Shown here one piece after another: positions 59,037-64,000 of a DNA stretch of 64,000 bases. Position numbers and translations under genes: made by a program. The notes under the pieces are model-generated. The model ran no database searches. It saw nothing but the letters and a program-made list of their open reading frames with translations, and was not told the DNA's origin. The first letter of the stretch is position 1; each line of letters starts with the position of its first letter. This DNA is from Natrononativus amylolyticus. GTDB lineage: Archaea > Halobacteriota > Halobacteria > Halobacteriales > Natrialbaceae. Location: assembly GCF_024362525.1 (NCBI RefSeq), contig NZ_CP101458.1:2666001-2730000 (forward strand). Direction: 5' to 3'.

Positions 59037-59624
59037 TCAGTCTTCCCCCGGCAGGATGTCCCCGAGCGCGCCGCCGACGGCCATCGCGGTGAAGACGACC
59101 GACACCTGACAGAGGTGGACCCACGGCTCCGCCCAGTCGACCCGGCCCCACAGCGTCATCATCAGCGCCGCGGTGGCGAACGCGATCGCGAGCACCCACA
59201 CCGGCCGGCGCGGGACCACGCCGAAGTAGGGGTCGTGTATCTGGACCTCCTGAAACCCCGCGACGTAGAGGATGCCGACGACCAGCGCCGCCGCGAAGGC
59301 GAGGTTAGCGACGAAGAACGCCGGCGTCGCCGCGAGAAACTCGCCGATCTCGTGGACGCCGTCTTCGACCAGCAGCGGCAGTCCGAAGACGACGCTCCCG
59401 ACGAACGCCTCGGCTTTGTCCTTGCGCGTGAACTCCGTGATGACGGCGCCGAAGACGCCGTTGTCGGTGACCCGGCGAGTCAGACGGATCGCGTCTCGCA
59501 CCTCCCGGCGCTCCTCCGGCGCGTCGACCGTCTCCTCGAGGCTCTCGAGTTGGGTCAACACGTCCTCGATCGTCGGATCGGACGGGGGCGGTGAGTCGGG
59601 GGGCCGGTTCGACTGACGGGACAT
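59037..59624 (-). CDS. DUF2391-family membrane protein
   Basis: A 195-residue membrane protein: cytoplasmic N-terminus with a helical stretch (VLTQLESLEETVDAPEERREV), then about five helices from residue 70 ('AFVGSVVFGLPLLVEDGVHEIGEFL', 'FFVANLAFAAALVVGILYVAGF', 'VWVLAIAFATAALMMTLWGRV'), and a last one near the end. It fits the DUF2391 (TIGR02587-like) group of unknown function. ATG 59624 starts a polar tail rich in Ser and Pro. Divergent from the aldehyde oxidoreductase. Confidence 0.72.
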   Translation of the reverse strand: MSRQSNRPPDSPPPSDPTIEDVLTQLESLEETVDAPEERREVRDAIRLTRRVTDNGVFGAVITEFTRKDKAEAFVGSVVFGLPLLVEDGVHEIGEFLAATPAFFVANLAFAAALVVGILYVAGFQEVQIHDPYFGVVPRRPVWVLAIAFATAALMMTLWGRVDWAEPWVHLCQVSVVFTAMAVGGALGDILPGED

Positions 59625-59740
59625 ACGAAACGCACTCGAGTCGAGGGCGGAAAAGCCGTCGACTCGCGGGTGCGTTCGCCGCGGCTCGCGGGCGCAAAAA
59701 ACCGGCACTGTTTTGCGCGACCGTGTGCCAGTGTGTGCAT

Positions 59741-61432
59741 ATGAAACACGCGAAGGGCCCACTGCTCTCGATCGACCTGAGCGAGCGCGAGGCGACCACC
59801 GAGGAGATCGACGACCTCCTCGAGACCTACGTCGGCGGCCGCGCCGTCGGCACCAAACTCGCCCACGACCGGATCCCGTTCGACGCGGACCCGCTGGGCG
59901 CGGAGAACCGCCTCTACCTCTCGACGGGGCCGTTCCAGCACTCCCAGATGAGCTTCACCGGCCGGATGTCGGCGACCGCGCTCTCGCCGCTCACCGACGG
60001 CCTGCTCTCCTCGAACGCCGGCGGCTTCCTCTCGCGGAACTTCACCGCGACGGGGTACGGCGCCGTCGAAATCGTCGGCGAGAGCGACGAACTCGTCATC
60101 GTTCACGTCACCGACGAGGGGGTCGAGTTCGAGGCCGTTCCGGATCTCGCGGGCGCGGAAACCTCCGAGATCTGTGACTACATCGAAGACGAGCACGGCC
60201 TCGAGGAGGACCACACCGCCACCGTCGGCCCCGCCGGCGAGAACGAGGTCCGCTTCGCGTCGCTGATGACCTCCCGCGAGCGGGCGTTCGGCCGCGGCGG
60301 CCTCGGCGCCGTTCTGGGCGCGAAGAACGTGAAGGCGATCACGTTCGACGGCGACTCAGGTGCCGAAATCGAGATTCCGCCGCTGCAGATGGACGTCCAC
60401 CGCGAGGCCGCCCAGTCGGATCACATCATGAAGCGCCAGGGAACCTCCTCGATGACGGAGTTCGCGAGCACCGTCAACGCCCTGCCCACCTACTACTTCT
60501 CGGAGCTCTCCTTCGAGGGCGCCGAGGGAATCAGCGGCGACCGCGTCGAGGAGAAGAAGTACAAGAAGGGGACCTGCTCGGCGTGTGCGTTCGCCTGCAA
60601 GCTCCCCACTCGCGACGAGGAGAGCGGCCTCGAGACCGAGGGCCCCGAGTACGAGACCGTGATGGCCTTCGGCTCGAACTCGGGGGTGGACGACATCGTC
60701 GACGTGATGCAGTCGAACAAGCTCTGTGACGAACTCGGGATGGACACCATCTCGGCGGGCGACACCGTCGCCGCCTACCTCGCGAGCGAAGACGAGTTCG
60801 GCAACGTCGAACTGATCCACGAGACCGTCGAGAAAATCGCCCACCGCGAGGGGATCGGCGACACGCTCGCGGAGGGCGTCGAGCGCTGTTACGACGAGCT
60901 GGGCGTCGACAACTGGACCGTGAAGGGCATGGAGTTCCCCGCCCACGACGGGCGCACCCTGAACGGCCAGGGGCTCGCCTTCGCCACCTCGAACCGCGGC
61001 GCCGACCACATGTACGCCGAGTTCTACTCGCTCGAGTACCCCCTCGTCGACGAGGACCAGGCGCTGGACAAGGAAGGGCTCGAGGGCAAGCCGCCGAAGG
61101 TCGTCGAGAAGGAGAACCTCAACGTCATCAAGGACAGCGCCGTCCTCTGTAAGTTCTCGCGGGACTTCGTCACGCCCGATCGGCTGGAAACCTTACTCGA
61201 CGCCGACTACGAGGACCTCCTCGAGATCGGCGCCGAAGTCGTCAGCCTCGAGCGTCACTTCAACAACCAGCGCGGGATGAACCGGAACGACGACACGGTG
61301 CCCTACGCCGACGACCTCGAGGGGTTCGAGGAGGCGCTCGACGCCTACTACGAGGAGCGGGGCTGGAACGACGATGGCACGGTTCCCGAGGGAGCCATCG
61401 GCGGTGCGGAAGCCGCGACCGCGGACGACTGA
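59741..61432 (+). CDS. aor: Tungsten-dependent aldehyde ferredoxin oxidoreductase
   Basis: A 563-residue AOR-family enzyme. It holds a tungsten or molybdenum bis-pterin cofactor and a [4Fe-4S] cluster. Cluster ligands are Cys279, Cys282 and Cys286 (CSACAFAC) and Cys470 (AVLCKF). The pterin region has 'GRAVGTKLAHDRIP', 'TGPFQHSQMSFTGRMSATALSP' and 'GRGGLGAVLGAKNVKAI', and the central region 'ELGMDTISAGDTVAAYL'. It oxidises aldehydes to acids with ferredoxin as acceptor. Length is slightly short of the 600-residue average. No cofactor gene is next to it. A divergent DUF2391 gene starts 116 bases upstream. Confidence 0.9.
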   Translation: MKHAKGPLLSIDLSEREATTEEIDDLLETYVGGRAVGTKLAHDRIPFDADPLGAENRLYLSTGPFQHSQMSFTGRMSATALSPLTDGLLSSNAGGFLSRNFTATGYGAVEIVGESDELVIVHVTDEGVEFEAVPDLAGAETSEICDYIEDEHGLEEDHTATVGPAGENEVRFASLMTSRERAFGRGGLGAVLGAKNVKAITFDGDSGAEIEIPPLQMDVHREAAQSDHIMKRQGTSSMTEFASTVNALPTYYFSELSFEGAEGISGDRVEEKKYKKGTCSACAFACKLPTRDEESGLETEGPEYETVMAFGSNSGVDDIVDVMQSNKLCDELGMDTISAGDTVAAYLASEDEFGNVELIHETVEKIAHREGIGDTLAEGVERCYDELGVDNWTVKGMEFPAHDGRTLNGQGLAFATSNRGADHMYAEFYSLEYPLVDEDQALDKEGLEGKPPKVVEKENLNVIKDSAVLCKFSRDFVTPDRLETLLDADYEDLLEIGAEVVSLERHFNNQRGMNRNDDTVPYADDLEGFEEALDAYYEERGWNDDGTVPEGAIGGAEAATADD

Positions 61433-61439
61433 TCGGCTT

Positions 61440-63059
61440 CTACTGCGGCGAGTCGGCGGCGGGCGCTTCGCCGCCGGCTTCGTAGCGTTCGAGAGCGGCG
61501 CTCGCGTAGCGGTAGCCGACGAGACCGGCCGCGACGGCGCCGATCGACGTCGCGGCCACGCCGGCCGGCGCGAGCGACGACCCGCTGCCGACCAGCCAGA
61601 AGCCCGCGAAGGCGGGAAGCGCGAGGAGAACCATCGCGAGGAGGTGCGCCACCATCGCCGAGAGCTCCGGCGGGGTCAACGACGCGGCCATCGGCCCCTC
61701 GAGCGTCGGGAGGAACGCCCCGACGCCGAGCGAGATGCCGACGCTCGCGAGCGTCAGGGCGGCCCCGACGGCGACGAGCGCGACCAGCGAGACGCCGTCG
61801 TAGCCGCCCACGACGCCGGTCACGACGGCGACGGCGACGGCCAGCGGAACGCCCGGGACGAGCGCCGCGAGGGCGTGGCCCCGCAGCACCGCCCGCCGGC
61901 CGCCGGGTGTCGTGAGCAACACCGGCAGCGCGATCCGCTCGTTGCCGATCGGGTTGAGCGTCGTCCCCATCCCGACCGCGGCGGCGACGTACAGCGTGAC
62001 GAGCGGGGGGACGAACGCCGGCTGTGCGCTCGAGATCTCCGCGGTCACCGGTCCGACCAGCGCGAACGGGAGGACGACGTAGATCATCGCCCGCGGCGAC
62101 CGGCCGATCCGCCGCCAGACCGCCCGGACGACCGCGGCGGTCTGGCGGCCCGAGACCGCCTCGAGGCCAACTGTTAGCGAGCCAGCGAGGCCACCCGCGT
62201 CAGCGTCGACGGTGCCGTCGTCGAGGACGGCCTCGGCGAACCAGAGCGACCGCGCCGCGACGAGAACCGTCGCCGTCGCCAGCGCCGCGATTCCGGCACT
62301 GCCGACCAGCGCCGCGAGCGCGCGGACGGGGTCGGCGCCGCCGTCGGGCGTGGTCACCAGAATCAGGTCGCCGTACCAGCCGAGCGGCGTCGCCGCGAGC
62401 GCCCCGCCGGCGGTCCGGCTGAGCGCGAGCCCCATGAACGTCGCGAAGACGACGACGATCCCGACGCCGTAGCGGGCGGCGTACAGCCGCGGCGAGCGCC
62501 GGATCAGCGCCCGCACGCCGAGGCCCGCCGCCGTCCCGGCGAGCAGTCCGGTCAGCACGACGGCGAGTCCGCCGACCAGCGCGCCCACCGCCGTGACCGG
62601 GGCGCCGGTTCCCGCGGCGAACGCGACCGCCCCGGCGACCGCGACCGGGCCGACGAACCACGCGTTCTCGAGCAGTTCGTCGACGAGCACGCCGGCGATC
62701 GCCGTCGGCAGCGAGAGCGCGGTGACGAGTTCGACCGGCGGCTCCTCCCAGTCGTCGCTCGTCGTCGCCCCGAGTGCGGCGAGGACGGTGACGACGACGA
62801 CGCCGATGGCGCCGATCTCCCGGGTGAGCGCGGCGACGGCGGCGGCGTTTTCGCCGGCGACGGTGCCGTAGTGATAGGCGCCGGGTTCGGGCCAGAACGC
62901 CGCGTACAGCGGCAGCGGCAGCGAGCCGACGATCACCAGCACGCCGACGGTCGCACCGAGGAGGACCGCCAGGCCGAGCTGCGGGTGTTTGCGCCGCCGA
63001 CGCAGTTCGACGCGGTGGCGAACGGCCGCGATGAAGGCGATCGTCCGGGACCGGCTCAT
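61440..63059 (-). CDS. ABC-2 type exporter permease
   Basis: A 539-residue membrane protein with about twelve to fourteen hydrophobic helices and a basic N-terminus (RHRVELRRRRKHPQ). It follows an ATPase gene on the same strand and overlaps it by 4 bases. It is longer than the usual ABC-2 permease (twice the normal number of helices), like a fused pair. The substrate is unknown. Confidence 0.75.
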   Translation of the reverse strand: MSRSRTIAFIAAVRHRVELRRRRKHPQLGLAVLLGATVGVLVIVGSLPLPLYAAFWPEPGAYHYGTVAGENAAAVAALTREIGAIGVVVVTVLAALGATTSDDWEEPPVELVTALSLPTAIAGVLVDELLENAWFVGPVAVAGAVAFAAGTGAPVTAVGALVGGLAVVLTGLLAGTAAGLGVRALIRRSPRLYAARYGVGIVVVFATFMGLALSRTAGGALAATPLGWYGDLILVTTPDGGADPVRALAALVGSAGIAALATATVLVAARSLWFAEAVLDDGTVDADAGGLAGSLTVGLEAVSGRQTAAVVRAVWRRIGRSPRAMIYVVLPFALVGPVTAEISSAQPAFVPPLVTLYVAAAVGMGTTLNPIGNERIALPVLLTTPGGRRAVLRGHALAALVPGVPLAVAVAVVTGVVGGYDGVSLVALVAVGAALTLASVGISLGVGAFLPTLEGPMAASLTPPELSAMVAHLLAMVLLALPAFAGFWLVGSGSSLAPAGVAATSIGAVAAGLVGYRYASAALERYEAGGEAPAADSPQ

Positions 63060-63823
63060 GAAGACTGCGCGGTGTAGGCGTCGTCGTCCGTGCCTGTCAC
63101 CTCGAGGAAGACGTCTTCCAGGCTGCCCGCCCCGGCGCCGCGTTCCGCGCGGCGCTTGAGTTCGGCCGGCGTCCCCTCGGCGACCAGCCGGCCGTCGTGG
63201 AGGACGCCGATCGCGTCCGCAAGCTCGTCGACGACCGAGAGGATGTGCGTCGACAGAAAGATGGTCATCTCCCGGTCCGCGAGGTCGGCGATCGTCTCGC
63301 GCATGGTGCGGGCGGCGCGGGGATCGAGACCGCTCGTGGGCTCGTCGAGAAACGCGACGCTGGGTTCGTGGAGCACCGCCTGAATGACGCCGACCTTCTG
63401 GCGCATCCCCTTCGAGTAGGTGTCGATTCGCTTGTCGGCGTCCTCGTGGAGGTCGAAGCGCTCGAGCAGCGCCTCGATGCGGTCGTCGGCCTCCTCCGAC
63501 GGCAGCTCCCGGAGTCCGGCGACGTACTCGAGCTGTTCGCGACCGGTCAGCTCGTCGTACAGCGGCGGCTCCTCGGGGAGGTAGCCGATGTGGGGGGTGA
63601 CGGCGTCGCGGTCGGTGACGTCGTAGCCGGCGACGCGGGCCACCCCCGACGTCGGCCGCGTCAGCGTCGTCAGCATCCGCATCGTCGTCGTCTTCCCCGC
63701 ACCGTTGGGGCCGAGAAAGCCGTAGACACGCCCTCGAGGGATTTCGATCGAGAGCCCGTCGACGGCGGCTTCGTCGCCGTAGCGCTTGGTGAGCTCCCGG
63801 GTTTCGATGGCGAGATCGGACAT
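63056..63823 (-). CDS. ABC-2 type exporter ATPase
   Basis: A 255-residue ATPase: Walker A GPNGAGKTT, Q-loop YLPEEPPLYDELTG, a non-standard signature stretch YSKGMRQKVG (in place of LSGGQ), Walker B VAFLDEPTSGLDP and switch His STHILSV. The 'YSKGM' form is typical of the CcmA-like exporter group. It ends 4 bases into the permease gene, so the two form one unit. Confidence 0.88.
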   Translation of the reverse strand: MSDLAIETRELTKRYGDEAAVDGLSIEIPRGRVYGFLGPNGAGKTTTMRMLTTLTRPTSGVARVAGYDVTDRDAVTPHIGYLPEEPPLYDELTGREQLEYVAGLRELPSEEADDRIEALLERFDLHEDADKRIDTYSKGMRQKVGVIQAVLHEPSVAFLDEPTSGLDPRAARTMRETIADLADREMTIFLSTHILSVVDELADAIGVLHDGRLVAEGTPAELKRRAERGAGAGSLEDVFLEVTGTDDDAYTAQSS

Positions 63824-63891
63824 TCGTTACGCGGACTTGTCTCGGGATAGTAATAACGGTGTCTGTCGCGACACTCCCGTCGCGCTCGGGG

Positions 63892-64000
63892 CTACTCGTC
63901 CTCGTCGTTTCGCGGCCGGTTCGGGCGCACGTCGTCTTCTCGAGAGGGGTGGACGTTGATCCCGTGACCCCGGTAGGGGTCCTCGTCGGGGTCGTAGAAC
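63892..64000 (-). CDS. C-terminus of a truncated acidic protein (partial)
   Basis: The last 35 or so codons of a minus-strand gene that enters from the right edge: ...FYDPDEDPYRGHGINVHPSREDDVRPNRPRNDEDE (only part is quoted), stopping with TAG at 63892-63894. The stretch is hydrophilic, with no motif to name. The phase of the codons is clear from the stop. Confidence 0.5.
   Translation of the reverse strand, partial: FYDPDEDPYRGHGINVHPSREDDVRPNRPRNDEDE

Overview
The window is chromosomal DNA from a haloarchaeon (class Halobacteria). The signs are very high GC, strongly acidic proteins, many Tat (twin-arginine) signal peptides with lipoboxes, TATA boxes 22-35 bases before start codons (leaderless or nearly leaderless transcripts), and typical haloarchaeal families such as ribosomal protein L40e, Trm1, Tsr3, a DUF5786-like protein, an HTH_10 regulator and Tat-type binding proteins. 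A natrialbacean host is a weak guess from the overall style. No insertion sequence, phage gene, CRISPR array, tRNA or rRNA was recognised.

Layout. 0-1.2 kb: a binding protein of iron(III) type with the first codons of a downstream gene. 1.5-6.5 kb: a redox cluster with a cupredoxin/PQQ-sugar-dehydrogenase fusion, a quinoprotein alcohol dehydrogenase, and its translationally coupled Tat-exported partner. 6.7-17.4 kb: ABC exporter, Lrp regulator and glutamine synthetase, membrane proteins, Trm1, lipoproteins and an exported M14-like metallo-hydrolase. 17.5-24.3 kb: hisH, a phosphonate-type ABC importer (phnD-C-E), family 4 uracil-DNA glycosylase, small conserved proteins, L40e and Tsr3. 24.3-30.5 kb: a complete peptide-type ABC importer (binding protein, two permeases, two ATPases). 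30.7-35.4 kb: degenerate DsbA-like protein, Rieske fusion protein, NTF2-like protein and a rhodanese-metallo-beta-lactamase protein. 35.5-38.2 kb: a four-gene ABC-2 transporter operon ending in its own winged-helix gene. 38.3-45.8 kb: serS, a K+ channel-like protein, two fluoride channel genes behind a fluoride riboswitch, a cation diffusion facilitator with an inverted repeat at its start, and enzymes. 45.9-51.8 kb: tandem acyl-CoA synthetases and an asparagine-synthetase-like protein. 51.9-56.5 kb: a thiamine-type ABC importer with a thiamine-binding MTH1187-family gene on the opposite strand inside it. 57.6-64 kb: split MgtE, an aldehyde ferredoxin oxidoreductase and a second ABC-2 exporter.

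The most notable observations are: (1) a close match to the fluoride riboswitch (crcB motif) ending 14 nt before the start codon of the first of two fluC/crcB genes; (2) a peptide-type solute-binding protein whose domain appears circularly permuted; (3) a quinoprotein alcohol dehydrogenase that keeps the Glu/Asn/Asp metal ligands plus the extra Asp (Asp-x-Asp) typical of lanthanide-dependent enzymes, has no signal peptide of its own, and is coupled through its ribosome binding site to a Tat-exported partner.
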